Shown piece after piece: positions 1-8,122 of a DNA stretch of 64,000 nt (position 1 is its first letter; each line of letters opens with the position of its first letter). The translations under genes were made by a program, and so were the position numbers. Source of the DNA: Limnobaculum zhutongyuii (GTDB lineage Bacteria; Pseudomonadota; Gammaproteobacteria; Enterobacterales; Enterobacteriaceae). Below the pieces are notes generated by a model. That model had not been told where the DNA came from, did not search any database, and worked only from the letters and a program-made list of their open reading frames with translations. The stretch lies in assembly GCF_004295645.1 (NCBI RefSeq), contig NZ_CP034752.1, positions 2,542,001 through 2,606,000 of the forward strand. Reading direction: 5' to 3'.

Positions 1-643
1 CGTCGGCCTGCTCTATCAATCCTCGCTTATTTTCGCTGGCGCCAGTAAACGCCCCTTGTTTATGACCAAACAAATGAGAAGAGAGCAACTCCGGGTTATT
101 AGCATATTCGGCACAGTTGAAATAGACCAAAGGCACCGTTGAATGGGTTAATTGGCCGACGGCAAACTGATGCATCACTTCAGCAAAAAAAGTCTTACCT
201 ACGCCAGAAGGGCCAGTAAGCAGAACGTGTAATCCTCCCGGATAAAGCACTGCCGCTTTACCTTTTTCTACTGCCAGCCTCAAACTGCGGTCATAACCAA
301 TTAATGAATGGAAAGGATCGGTATCTGCTAAGTTATCTTCTTCCGTTATTGGCAGCAGTTCCGCTAACGTTTTAACTTCTAATAAAGCATCATGACTAAA
401 GTTAATACCCAACAGTTTTTCAACCACCGCCAGATGTAAGAACAGTACCGGACGGGATTTAATTTTTATCACTCTTTTTTCAGTACAAAGTTGATTTAGC
501 TCTTTACTGACTGAATTTCGAGCCAACCCAAGATTAAAACCAATAGTGTCTGCATCAAATCCTACGGCATCCCCTAAAGCATCGCACCTCAGGGTAAGCG
601 TCAGTCGTTCTAACTCCTGGCAAACTGCATCTTTACGTTTCAT
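1..643 (-). CDS. LevR-like sigma-54-dependent transcriptional activator (partial, N-terminal 214 residues)
   Basis: The gene starts at an ATG at 643 and runs off the left edge. The N-terminal ~75 residues read as a winged-helix region, followed by an AAA+ domain with Walker A GPSGVGKTFFAE and the sigma-54-contacting loop GAFTGA near the cut end. The wording around it (FNCAEYANNPELLSSHLFG) resembles the PTS-regulated LevR/DgaR branch rather than NtrC, because there is no receiver domain in front. Such proteins open sigma-54 promoters for sugar or amino-sugar PTS operons and usually end with EIIA and PRD domains, which would lie outside the window. Target operon not visible. Family assignment is firm; the LevR subgroup is inference from the N-terminal half. 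Confidence 0.85.
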   Translation of the reverse strand, partial: MKRKDAVCQELERLTLTLRCDALGDAVGFDADTIGFNLGLARNSVSKELNQLCTEKRVIKIKSRPVLFLHLAVVEKLLGINFSHDALLEVKTLAELLPITEEDNLADTDPFHSLIGYDRSLRLAVEKGKAAVLYPGGLHVLLTGPSGVGKTFFAEVMHQFAVGQLTHSTVPLVYFNCAEYANNPELLSSHLFGHKQGAFTGASENKRGLIEQAD

Positions 644-662
644 GATTACCTGTTTTTATTAT

Positions 663-914
663 TTATCGTTGAATGCATTGGGTTATATCTTTACTACCAA
701 AGCTGATTCTATTAATACTATCGTTATTTATCTGACTCAGAGAGTAACCCATTCCGTAAAGGCTAACCAGACGTAACTCTTGGTCAGCCACTGGTGAAAT
801 TAAACTGCACATTTGCGAAACTGCTTTGAAAACATCAGGTGAAGCTAACCGGTATAATTTAATGTTGATACGGTTATCAGGCAGGGAAAAACAAGTAACT
901 ATCTCAATTTTCAT
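663..914 (-). CDS. Small hypothetical protein, 83 aa
   Basis: An 83-codon ORF lies between the LevR-like gene and ybaP. Its codons look plausible, but no good Shine-Dalgarno sequence precedes the ATG at 914. Residues ~40-65 (PVADQELRLVSLYGMGYS) faintly resemble the first helices of a LuxR/GerE-type DNA-binding domain, but the recognition helix is not convincing. It may be a real orphan gene, a decayed regulator remnant, or chance. The flanks of this 374-base gap (644-662 and 915-1017) show no strong terminator or operator. Confidence 0.35.
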   Translation of the reverse strand: MKIEIVTCFSLPDNRINIKLYRLASPDVFKAVSQMCSLISPVADQELRLVSLYGMGYSLSQINNDSINRISFGSKDITQCIQR

Positions 915-1017
915 TGAAATACTGACATGATTTATAACAAGAAAAATAACCCCGTTGTTGATTAACCACCAAAGCTAATGCTTAATAAACTTATGTCATT
1001 CCCTGTTTGAGGCTCTG

Positions 1018-1854
1018 ATGATTAAAACACTGCAAAAACTGGCTATTGTTTTGGGTTTAGCGCCACCGCTGGCTTGCGCTTATCCGGCCTATGATATGGT
1101 GATGCCTAACGGTAGCCAACTGCACCTGGTGGGAAGTATTCATATGGGAACCAAAGAGATGTCTCCCCTTCCTGTCCCCCTGCTGAAGCAGTTAAAGCAG
1201 GCTGATGGAATCATCGTTGAAGTCGATATCTCCAAACCGGTTAATTTTAATGGTCGTAGTGATTACCCTCATCTCTCTGAGCGACTTAGTGAACCAGAGT
1301 ATCTGGAACTGACAAAAATCAGCCAACAGCTCAAACTCGATATTAAGCATATCGCAACTGAATCTGGCTGGCAGGCGGCGCTGGTATTACAAAATACCCA
1401 GGCTCAGCAGTTTGGCCTGCAAGGTGAGTATGGCATTGATTTTCAGGTGATACAGGCAGCAAATCAGCATGACATCCCAATAATTGAACTGGAAGGTGCC
1501 CAAAAACAGCTCAATCTTTTAGAACAGCTTCCCAATAATGGCATTCCTTTATTACAGGACTCATTAGCTCACTGGCAGGATAATGAACAACTAATGCAAA
1601 TCATGGTTGGCTGGTGGTTAAACCAACGCGCCAGTAACGAGTCTCTTAGTTTGCCTTACGGTATGGGTGGCGATCTGTACGATCTGATGGTTGCAAATCG
1701 TAATCGCCAGTGGGAACAGCAGCTATTGGCGTTGCCAAAAGGAAAGTATGTGGTGGTGGTTGGCGCCTTACATCTGTTTGGTGAGCATAATTTGCTACAG
1801 CTATTAAAAGAAAATGCTGGCGTAACGAGTTATGATAATGCCACGCCACTTTAG
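1018..1854 (+). CDS. ybaP: TraB/GumN family protein YbaP
   Basis: 278-residue protein of the TraB/GumN (Tiki-like) family, whose members share a putative metalloprotease fold. The two family motifs are visible: GSIHMGTKEMSPLP near residue 39 and the C-terminal VVGALHLFGEHNL, plus a central EYGIDFQ. An N-terminal hydrophobic stretch ending ALACAY-like (residues ~6-21) suggests export. The ATG at 1018 has GAGG five bases upstream. It sits directly before ybaK, as in E. coli, with a 46-base gap, so the two may be co-transcribed. The cellular role in enterobacteria is not established. Confidence 0.9.
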   Translation: MIKTLQKLAIVLGLAPPLACAYPAYDMVMPNGSQLHLVGSIHMGTKEMSPLPVPLLKQLKQADGIIVEVDISKPVNFNGRSDYPHLSERLSEPEYLELTKISQQLKLDIKHIATESGWQAALVLQNTQAQQFGLQGEYGIDFQVIQAANQHDIPIIELEGAQKQLNLLEQLPNNGIPLLQDSLAHWQDNEQLMQIMVGWWLNQRASNESLSLPYGMGGDLYDLMVANRNRQWEQQLLALPKGKYVVVVGALHLFGEHNLLQLLKENAGVTSYDNATPL

Positions 1855-1900
1855 CCATTATTTTTACTGTTATTGATAGTTAGTTTGAAAGGTATTTTCT

Positions 1901-2383
1901 ATGACGCCTGCAGTTGATCTGTTAAAAAAACAAAAAGTAAGCCACACCCTGCATCCTTACGATCATGACCCTAACGAAACCAATTTTGGCGACGAAGCGG
2001 TAAATAAACTGGGTCTGGATGCTAAACGAGTCTACAAAACTCTGTTAGTCAGCATAAATGGTGATATCAAACAGTTAGCCGTGGCCGTTGTGCCAGTATC
2101 CGGTATGTTAGATCTGAAGAAAATGGCTAAAGCGTTGTCGGCCAAAAAAGTTGAGATGGCTGACCCAATGCAGGCCCAACGGGTTACCGGTTATTTGATT
2201 GGTGGCATCAGCCCGCTAGGACAGAAAAAAAGACTACCTACTGTCATTGATGCGGGAGCAGAAGCATTTCCTACAATGTATATTTCTGGTGGAAAACGTG
2301 GATTAGATATTGAGCTGGCACCAGCAGATCTTTGCCGTTTAACCTCAGCCACCTTTGCTCCTATTGCAGCGGAAGGCCGCTAA
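1901..2383 (+). CDS. ybaK: Cys-tRNA(Pro)/Cys-tRNA(Cys) deacylase YbaK
   Basis: 160-residue trans-editing enzyme that hydrolyses cysteine mischarged on tRNA(Pro) by ProRS. It is a stand-alone homologue of the ProRS INS editing domain. The single domain spans the chain, with the conserved N-terminal TPAVDLLKKQKVSHTLHPYDHD, the lysine region GDEAVNKLGLDAKRVYKTLL (essential Lys in this family) and C-terminal GGKRGLDIELAPADL. Length equals the E. coli protein. AAAGG lies seven bases before the ATG. Follows ybaP and precedes fsr, the E. coli neighbourhood without ushA. Confidence 0.93.
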   Translation: MTPAVDLLKKQKVSHTLHPYDHDPNETNFGDEAVNKLGLDAKRVYKTLLVSINGDIKQLAVAVVPVSGMLDLKKMAKALSAKKVEMADPMQAQRVTGYLIGGISPLGQKKRLPTVIDAGAEAFPTMYISGGKRGLDIELAPADLCRLTSATFAPIAAEGR

Positions 2384-2471
2384 TCCCTGATCAAAATGGC
2401 GATTTAACACACAATAACGCTTTTATTGCTAACCACCACCACGCTATACTGGCTTCACACCCATTTAACAT

Positions 2472-2517
2472 AAGCACAACCGATAAAGTCCAGTTCCGGG
2501 CTTTATCGGTTGTGCTT
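2472..2517. terminator. Strong stem-loop between ybaK and fsr
   Basis: A perfect 17-bp inverted repeat, 2472-2488 pairing with 2501-2517, encloses a 12-base loop. No real T-run follows on either strand, so it may be a processing or attenuation hairpin rather than a classical terminator. It ends 50 bases before the fsr ATG. Confidence 0.45.
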
Positions 2518-2566
2518 TGGGTTAGGGCTATGTTCTAAGGCATCTTCAGCAAAAATAACGAATACT

Positions 2567-3784
2567 ATGACAAATCAAACCAGTACCGATACATTACCAC
2601 CCGCGGTGGATAATTCGCGTAAGACATCATTTCGCATATTAGGCGCGATTAGCGTCTCTCACTTGCTGAATGATATGACGCAATCGCTGATTATTGCCAT
2701 CTATCCTATGTTACAGGGAGAGTTCTCACTGTCGTTTGGTCAGATAGGCTTAATCACACTGACTTATCAGCTAACCGCTTCATTATTGCAGCCGTTAATT
2801 GGGCTCTATACGGATAAACACCCTAAACCTTTCTCGCTACCGGTGGGAATGGCATTTACGCTAGTTGGCCTGATTCTGCTGGCTTATGCTTCAAACTTCC
2901 ATATGGTCTTGCTGGCTGCAGCTTTGGTAGGTACCGGCTCTTCGGTGTTCCACCCTGAATCATCGCGGGTTGCCCGCATGGCTTCCGGTGGTCGTCACGG
3001 TATGGCCCAATCTATCTTTCAGGTTGGCGGCAACTTTGGTGCTTCACTGGGGCCATTATTGGCAGCCGCGTTTATCGCGCCGTATGGCAAAGGCACATTA
3101 ACCTGGTTCGCTATCGCGCCTTTACTGGCTATTGTGGTGTTATTACAAATCGGCCGCTGGTATCAGGCTCAGCAACGCAGCAATGGCGGCAAACCATTAC
3201 GACCGTCGACTGCACAGAAATTGCCCAACAGCACTATTGCCTTTTCGCTGTTTATTCTACTTTCGCTGATTTTCTCCAAATACTTCTATCTGGCTAGCAT
3301 AAGTAGTTATTATACCTTTTATCTGATGCATAAATTCGGCGTTACCCTGCAAAATGCTCAGATCCATTTATTTGTTTTCTTATTTGCTATTGCCGCAGGA
3401 ACCATCATTGGCGGGCCTGTTGGAGATAAGATTGGGCGTAAATATGTTATTTGGGCCTCTATCCTTGGAGCAGCACCCTTTACCCTCATTTTACCCTATG
3501 CATCACTCTATTGGACCGGTATTTTGACCGTGATTATTGGTCTGGTCATGGCTTCTGCCTTTTCCGCCATTTTAGTGTATGCACAAGAGCTGATTCCGGG
3601 GAAAATCGGTATGGTTTCCGGTTTATTCTTCGGATTATCTTTTGGTATGGGAGGACTGGGAGCCGCCGCATTAGGCTATGTGGCCGACCAAACCAGCATC
3701 GAGACGGTATACCATATATGTGCTTTCCTTCCTCTGCTGGGTATTCTGACCGCTCTGTTACCAAATATTGAGCATAAGGTGTAG
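2567..3784 (+). CDS. fsr: MFS fosmidomycin-resistance efflux transporter Fsr
   Basis: 405-residue major facilitator superfamily drug exporter, close to E. coli Fsr (406). About 12 membrane segments. Visible landmarks are SHLLNDMTQSLIIAIYPMLQ in TM1, GLYTDKHPKPFSLPVGM at the loop 2-3 motif, GTGSSVFHPESSRVARMASG in TM4 and GGPVGDKIGRKYVIW in the loop 8-9 motif. The reading frame is open further upstream to 2510, but that stretch overlaps the preceding hairpin and matches no family member. I therefore place the start at the ATG at 2567. Exports fosmidomycin in E. coli; natural substrate unknown. Confidence 0.92.
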   Translation: MTNQTSTDTLPPAVDNSRKTSFRILGAISVSHLLNDMTQSLIIAIYPMLQGEFSLSFGQIGLITLTYQLTASLLQPLIGLYTDKHPKPFSLPVGMAFTLVGLILLAYASNFHMVLLAAALVGTGSSVFHPESSRVARMASGGRHGMAQSIFQVGGNFGASLGPLLAAAFIAPYGKGTLTWFAIAPLLAIVVLLQIGRWYQAQQRSNGGKPLRPSTAQKLPNSTIAFSLFILLSLIFSKYFYLASISSYYTFYLMHKFGVTLQNAQIHLFVFLFAIAAGTIIGGPVGDKIGRKYVIWASILGAAPFTLILPYASLYWTGILTVIIGLVMASAFSAILVYAQELIPGKIGMVSGLFFGLSFGMGGLGAAALGYVADQTSIETVYHICAFLPLLGILTALLPNIEHKV

Positions 3785-3798
3785 TAATTTGGCTTACT

Positions 3799-3827
3799 CC
3801 TGCGTGGAAAAAATTTTTCTGCGCAGG
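3799..3827. terminator. A/T-cored hairpin downstream of fsr
   Basis: Arms 3799-3812 and 3814-3827 pair almost completely (CCTGCG...CGCAGG closing, two G-T wobbles, an A/T-rich top). It lies 15 bases after the fsr stop and is followed by only a weak T-run. A possible terminator. The remaining 180 bases before ybaL show no further clear signal. Confidence 0.4.
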
Positions 3828-4005
3828 GAAAAACCTTATGGAGCATGATGATAATGATTCAATATTGTATAAATGCCTGTCTTTAATCGATTCAGTAATT
3901 AATTGATACTTTTTTTCATAAATAGCAAATATTCCCAAGCAAAAGTACGATAAATACCATAAAATTAAAACGTCCCCTTTTCCCCCACAACAAAAAGGAG
4001 CGTTG

Positions 4006-5703
4006 ATGGATCATTCTACACCACTCATTACCACCATTGCCGGAGGCTTGGTACTGGCCTTTATTTTTGGCCTCATCGCCAATCGTCTGCGAATTTCCCC
4101 TCTGGTAGGGTATCTGATTGCAGGGATTGTCGCAGGTAAACACACTCCAGGATTTGTCGCTGATGAAGCCCTAGCCCATCAGTTAGCCGAAGTTGGCGTA
4201 ATCCTGCTGATGTTTGGTGTAGGGTTGCACTTCTCGCTCAAAGACCTTCTTTCCGTTAAAAAGATCGCTATTCCCGGCGCTATTGTGCAAATAGCCGTTG
4301 CAACGCTACTGGGGATGGGCCTGGCTTATGGATTAGGCTGGGATCTGATGACCGGTATCGTATTTGGCCTCTGTCTGTCCACCGCCAGTACCGTGGTGCT
4401 GCTGCGAGCCCTTGAAGAGAGACAGCTGATTGAAAGCCAGCGGGGGAAAATAGCAATCGGCTGGCTGATTGTAGAAGATTTAGCCATGGTGCTGGCACTG
4501 GTGTTGTTACCCGCCATCACCGGCATTATGCAACAGGGACACAGTGACTTTACCAATCTGGCCATTTCTCTGGGCATAACCCTTGGTAAAGTGATTGCCT
4601 TTATTGTACTGATGGTTGTCGTCGGCCGTCGGGTGGTTCCGTGGTTACTGGCAAAAAGCGCGGCTACCGGCTCTAATGAGCTATTTACCCTTTCAGTTCT
4701 GGCTATCGCTATGGGAATCGCCTACGGCTCTGTACAGCTGTTTGGGGCCTCATTTGCGCTTGGCGCTTTCTTTGCGGGTATGGTGCTTAACGAATCCGAG
4801 CTGAGCCACCGGGCGGCGCAAAACACCCTGCCGTTACGCGATGCGTTCGCGGTACTGTTCTTCGTTTCCGTCGGTATGCTGTTTGAGCCAATGACGCTCA
4901 TTGATCAGCCGTTAGCCGTACTGGGTACATTAGTGATTATCGTACTGGGCAAGTCTATTGCTGCTTTCCTGATTGTACGTATGTTTGGCCATTCAAAACG
5001 TACCGCGCTGACCATTTCTGCCAGTCTGGCACAAATTGGGGAATTTGCCTTTATTCTGGCAAGTATGGGGGTTGCGTTAGGGGTTCTGAACAAAGATGGT
5101 CAGAGTTTGATTCTGGCTGGTGCTATCCTTTCTATTCTGCTTAACCCACTGGTGTTTAACCTGATTGGGCAATATCTGGCTAAAACTGAAACCATTGAAG
5201 ATCAAATTATTGAGGAAGTGGTGGAAGAAGAAGTGGCACAGGTTCCGGTGGATATGTGTAACCATGTAATTCTGGTTGGTTATGGTCGGGTTGGCAATAT
5301 TCTTTGCGAACGTTTGCACGATCAGGATATCCCATTAGTGGTAGTTGAGAATTCACTTTCGCGGGTAGAGATTTTGCGGGAGCGGGATATCAGCACCGTA
5401 CTGGGGAATGCCGGTAACCACGAGATTATGACTCTGGCGCGTCTGGACTGTGCCAGTTGTCTGCTGGTTACCACACCTAACGGTTATGAAGCCGGTGAGA
5501 TTGTAGCCTATGCCCGCTCTCAACGCCCTGACCTGATGATTATTGCCCGAGCTCACTATGATGACGAAGTGGAATACATTTCAGAGCGCGGCGCAAACCA
5601 TGTGATTATGGGCGAGCGTGAAATCGCGCAGGGCATGATTGATGAGTTGTATCAGGACAGAGAAAATAAAAAAGATACCATTATGGAAGGTTGTCCGATT
5701 TAA
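4006..5703 (+). CDS. ybaL: Kef-type cation:proton antiporter YbaL (CPA2 family)
   Basis: 565-residue inner-membrane antiporter. Residues ~5-390 form a Na+/H+ exchanger-type membrane domain with ~12 helices (RISPLVGYLIAGIVAGKHTP; FALGAFFAGMVLNESELSH). A charged linker (IIEEVVEEEVAQ) leads to a C-terminal RCK/TrkA-N Rossmann domain beginning NHVILVGYGRVGNILCERL with the GxGxxG nucleotide site. E. coli YbaL has 558 residues. A TTG lies three bases upstream at 4003, but AAGGAG at 3995-4000 is better spaced for the ATG at 4006, which also matches homologues. Specific ion and ligand are not established for YbaL. Confidence 0.93.
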   Translation: MDHSTPLITTIAGGLVLAFIFGLIANRLRISPLVGYLIAGIVAGKHTPGFVADEALAHQLAEVGVILLMFGVGLHFSLKDLLSVKKIAIPGAIVQIAVATLLGMGLAYGLGWDLMTGIVFGLCLSTASTVVLLRALEERQLIESQRGKIAIGWLIVEDLAMVLALVLLPAITGIMQQGHSDFTNLAISLGITLGKVIAFIVLMVVVGRRVVPWLLAKSAATGSNELFTLSVLAIAMGIAYGSVQLFGASFALGAFFAGMVLNESELSHRAAQNTLPLRDAFAVLFFVSVGMLFEPMTLIDQPLAVLGTLVIIVLGKSIAAFLIVRMFGHSKRTALTISASLAQIGEFAFILASMGVALGVLNKDGQSLILAGAILSILLNPLVFNLIGQYLAKTETIEDQIIEEVVEEEVAQVPVDMCNHVILVGYGRVGNILCERLHDQDIPLVVVENSLSRVEILRERDISTVLGNAGNHEIMTLARLDCASCLLVTTPNGYEAGEIVAYARSQRPDLMIIARAHYDDEVEYISERGANHVIMGEREIAQGMIDELYQDRENKKDTIMEGCPI

Positions 5704-5721
5704 TCTTCGGTAATCACTATC

Positions 5722-5764
5722 AGGCCAGTGACCTGCCGTTTGGCAAGCACTGGCCTTTATTTTA
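5722..5764. terminator. Bidirectional terminator between ybaL and hemH
   Basis: Stem AGGCCAGTG (5722-5730) pairs with CACTGGCCT (5748-5756), followed by a T-rich tail to 5764. It separates the convergent ybaL and hemH stops. Confidence 0.8.
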
Positions 5765-5775
5765 TGCACAATTAA

Positions 5776-6777
5776 CTATACGCGTTCAGTAACTAATGTC
5801 TCAAACAGATCGATATGCTCCACGCTATCATTCAGCGCAGGAATATAGTGATAACTCTCGCCCCCACTCTCCAGAAAGAAAGCCCTGTTCTGTTGCTCAA
5901 TCTCTTCAATGGTTTCCAGGCAATCTGATGCAAAGCCCGGGCAAATCACCTGTATAGATTTAACGCCCTGTGAAGGCAATGAACGCATCGTTTCATCAGT
6001 ATAGGGCTGCAACCAGACTTCACGACCAAAACGCGACTGGTAGGTCATTTTGTACTCTGAAGGCTCCAGCCCCAAAGCAGCAACAACACCACGGGTAGTG
6101 GCTTCACAGCGTTGAGGATAGTCATCACCTTCATCCACATAGCGTTGTGGTATGCCATGATAAGAAAACAGCAGCAAATCTGGTTTACCATAGCGCTCAA
6201 ACGATGTCTGAATAGAACGCGCTAACGCCGCGATATATAACGGATGTTCCGCATAATCACGAATAAATGAGATTTCTGGCAAATCACGACGATTAGCCAG
6301 TTCGGCGGAAAGTGCATCCCAGGCAGCTGCGGTGGTTGAACAAGAGTATTGTGGATAGAGCGGTAACACCACCAAACGTTTGATATTCTGACTTTGTAAC
6401 CGATCCAGTGCCTGCTTAACGGAAGGTGAACCATAAGTCATTGCCAGCTCTACCGGCACCTGCGGCAAACGAGCGGCTAATGCTCGCTGCTGGCGTAGGC
6501 TATAAACCAATAACGGAGAGCCTTCTTCCATCCATACTTCATGATAGAGTTTCGCCACTCTGGGTGCGCGACGCGGCAGAATTATTCCCTTCAGTATAAA
6601 CGACCATATCAGAGGATTGAGGTCCACCACCCGGCGATCCTGTAAGAATTGGGTCAGATAACGTTTTACCGCAGCAGCAGTTGGGGCATCAGGCGTACCT
6701 AAATTCACCAGTAATATGCCAGTTTTAATCTGACTGAGCGGGGAATTAGCGCGACCGGTTATGAATTCTGATGACAT
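5776..6777 (-). CDS. hemH: Ferrochelatase HemH
   Basis: 333-residue enzyme that inserts Fe2+ into protoporphyrin IX, the last step of protohaem synthesis, at the cytoplasmic face of the inner membrane. Seen: N-terminal GILLVNLGTPDAPTAAAVKRYL, the catalytic-His motif LLFSYHGIPQRYV and the C-terminal CPGFASDCLETIEEI with the conserved Glu residues. Slightly longer than E. coli HemH (320). The ATG at 6777 is preceded by AGGA. Upstream of adk in the same order as E. coli, but a small lipoprotein-like gene lies between them. Confidence 0.96.
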   Translation of the reverse strand: MSSEFITGRANSPLSQIKTGILLVNLGTPDAPTAAAVKRYLTQFLQDRRVVDLNPLIWSFILKGIILPRRAPRVAKLYHEVWMEEGSPLLVYSLRQQRALAARLPQVPVELAMTYGSPSVKQALDRLQSQNIKRLVVLPLYPQYSCSTTAAAWDALSAELANRRDLPEISFIRDYAEHPLYIAALARSIQTSFERYGKPDLLLFSYHGIPQRYVDEGDDYPQRCEATTRGVVAALGLEPSEYKMTYQSRFGREVWLQPYTDETMRSLPSQGVKSIQVICPGFASDCLETIEEIEQQNRAFFLESGGESYHYIPALNDSVEHIDLFETLVTERV

Positions 6778-6892
6778 AATTTCCTGGGATAATGATTAGC
6801 AGCGAATAGTTAAGATTATACTGGCTTGCTCAGCGGCTTGCCGCCCTATCTTGATTGATTATGACACCCATTGCGATAGTCTGAGGTTTAAA

Positions 6893-7120
6893 CTACTCCA
6901 CTAGAGCATCTGCCACCGCATCCTGCATTCCAGAATCACTGCCAACGCTCTCTTCCGGGGCGGAATTAACACAGGCAGCGGTACCATCATCTTCCTCGGC
7001 TGATACACAAGTTGACACGCCCGGAGAGGTGTTCACTGCCTCGGTTTCAGAACTGGTGCTGCATGCACTGGTTCCTGCCAGTAATGCGGCAATGATCAAC
7101 AGGCGAACATATTGAGCCAT
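6893..7120 (-). CDS. Small acidic lipoprotein-like protein, 75 aa
   Basis: Short protein beginning MAQYVRLLIIAALLAGTSAC: two charged/polar residues, a ~14-residue hydrophobic stretch and a cysteine at position 20, so a type II (lipoprotein) signal peptide is likely, though the -3 residue is Thr rather than Leu. The mature part is Ser/Glu/Asp-rich with two more cysteines that could form a disulfide. The frame opens at 7147, but AAGGAT is placed for the ATG at 7120. No recognised family; E. coli has no counterpart between hemH and adk. Function unknown. Confidence 0.6.
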   Translation of the reverse strand: MAQYVRLLIIAALLAGTSACSTSSETEAVNTSPGVSTCVSAEEDDGTAACVNSAPEESVGSDSGMQDAVADALVE

Positions 7121-7165
7121 TTCAGTTATCCTTAAATTATCTGACACACATTAAGTTTAATATAC

Positions 7166-7193
7166 AACAAAGGCGACCTGAGTCGCCTTTGTT
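7166..7193 (-). terminator. Rho-independent terminator after adk
   Basis: Perfect 12-bp stem (7166-7177 with 7182-7193) with a CTGA loop. On the minus strand it closes with TTTGTT. Lies 19 bases beyond the adk stop. Confidence 0.75.
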
Positions 7194-7211
7194 CTTCAAA
7201 CTGTTCGGGAA

Positions 7212-7856
7212 TTATCCCAAAATTTTAGCCAGCTCATCGCTAACTTCAGTGACTTTACGAGTACCGTCGATTTTGAAATAGCGCGTGTTGCCGCTTTTTG
7301 CTTCAGCACTGTAGTAGTTAATCAGTGGCTTAGTTAACGCATGGTATTCCACCAGACGTTTACGCACAGTATCTTCCTGATCGTCTTTACGGATAGTCAG
7401 TTCTTCACCGGTAACGTCATCTTTACCTTCAACCTTAGATGGATTGAATTTAATGTGATAAACACGGCCAGAAGCAGCATGTACACGACGGCCAACAATG
7501 CGTTCAACAATAATTTCATCCGGAACGTCGAATTCAAGCACGTAATCTACCTGAATATCCGCTTCCTTCATCGCATCTGCCTGTGGAATAGTGCGAGGGA
7601 ACCCGTCAAGCAGGAAGCCATTTTTACAATCTGGCTGAGCGATACGCTCTTTTACCAAAGCGATAACCAGTTCATCAGTCACTAACTTACCGGCATCCAT
7701 CAGTTCTTTTGCTTGCTTACCCAAATCAGATCCTGCTTTTACTGCTGCGCGCAGCATGTCGCCGGTGGAGATTTGCGGAATACCGTACTTCTCCATGATG
7801 AATTGAGCCTGAGTGCCTTTACCGGCGCCGGGAGCGCCAAGCAGAATGATACGCAT
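7212..7856 (-). CDS. adk: Adenylate kinase Adk
   Basis: 214 residues, the same length as E. coli Adk. Catalyses ATP + AMP to 2 ADP in the cytoplasm. P-loop GAPGAGKGTQ at residues 7-16, AMP-binding QISTGDMLRAAVKAGS, the FLLDGFPRTIPQA core and a long LID domain (residues ~122-159, GRRVHAASGRVYH...) without zinc-binding cysteines, as in other enterobacteria. Near-identical to family members over the whole chain. Single gene with a terminator behind it; the 266-base gap to htpG contains the htpG terminator and otherwise nothing I can name. Confidence 0.98.
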   Translation of the reverse strand: MRIILLGAPGAGKGTQAQFIMEKYGIPQISTGDMLRAAVKAGSDLGKQAKELMDAGKLVTDELVIALVKERIAQPDCKNGFLLDGFPRTIPQADAMKEADIQVDYVLEFDVPDEIIVERIVGRRVHAASGRVYHIKFNPSKVEGKDDVTGEELTIRKDDQEDTVRKRLVEYHALTKPLINYYSAEAKSGNTRYFKIDGTRKVTEVSDELAKILG

Positions 7857-8068
7857 TGCGTAAATCCCCTAGAATTTTAGCTTTTATATATAAATTATGG
7901 AAAACCAGCGAACATTATCACCCTACGTCATGATGCTCAAGAGGCAGATTGCGCAGAGATAAAGGCCCCAACAAACAAAAATACATATTAACCTACTGAA
8001 ATAAATATACTATTTTCGAATTTTTTACCGGTTTTATTTCCAATATGGTTTTCAAATGAGTAAAAAAT

Positions 8069-8097
8069 AACAGGCCGACATGGACTATCGGCCTGTT
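8069..8097 (-). terminator. Rho-independent terminator after htpG
   Basis: Stem AACAGGCCGA (8069-8078) with TCGGCCTGTT (8088-8097). On the minus strand it is followed by TTATTTTTTAC, a good U-tract. 26 bases beyond the htpG stop. Confidence 0.85.
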
Positions 8098-8122
8098 TCG
8101 TACCACTAACTTTCTGTCATCA

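Noticed and set aside
2510..2566. Upstream extension of fsr from 2510
   Set aside because: It would overlap the 17-bp stem-loop, lacks a ribosome site and adds 19 residues absent from Fsr proteins.
3546..3938. 130-codon minus-strand ORF over the fsr end
   Set aside because: Mostly antisense to fsr, no family resemblance, no ribosome site; a shadow frame.
5077..5319. Minus-strand ORFs inside ybaL
   Set aside because: Frames antisense to strongly conserved coding sequence with no independent support.
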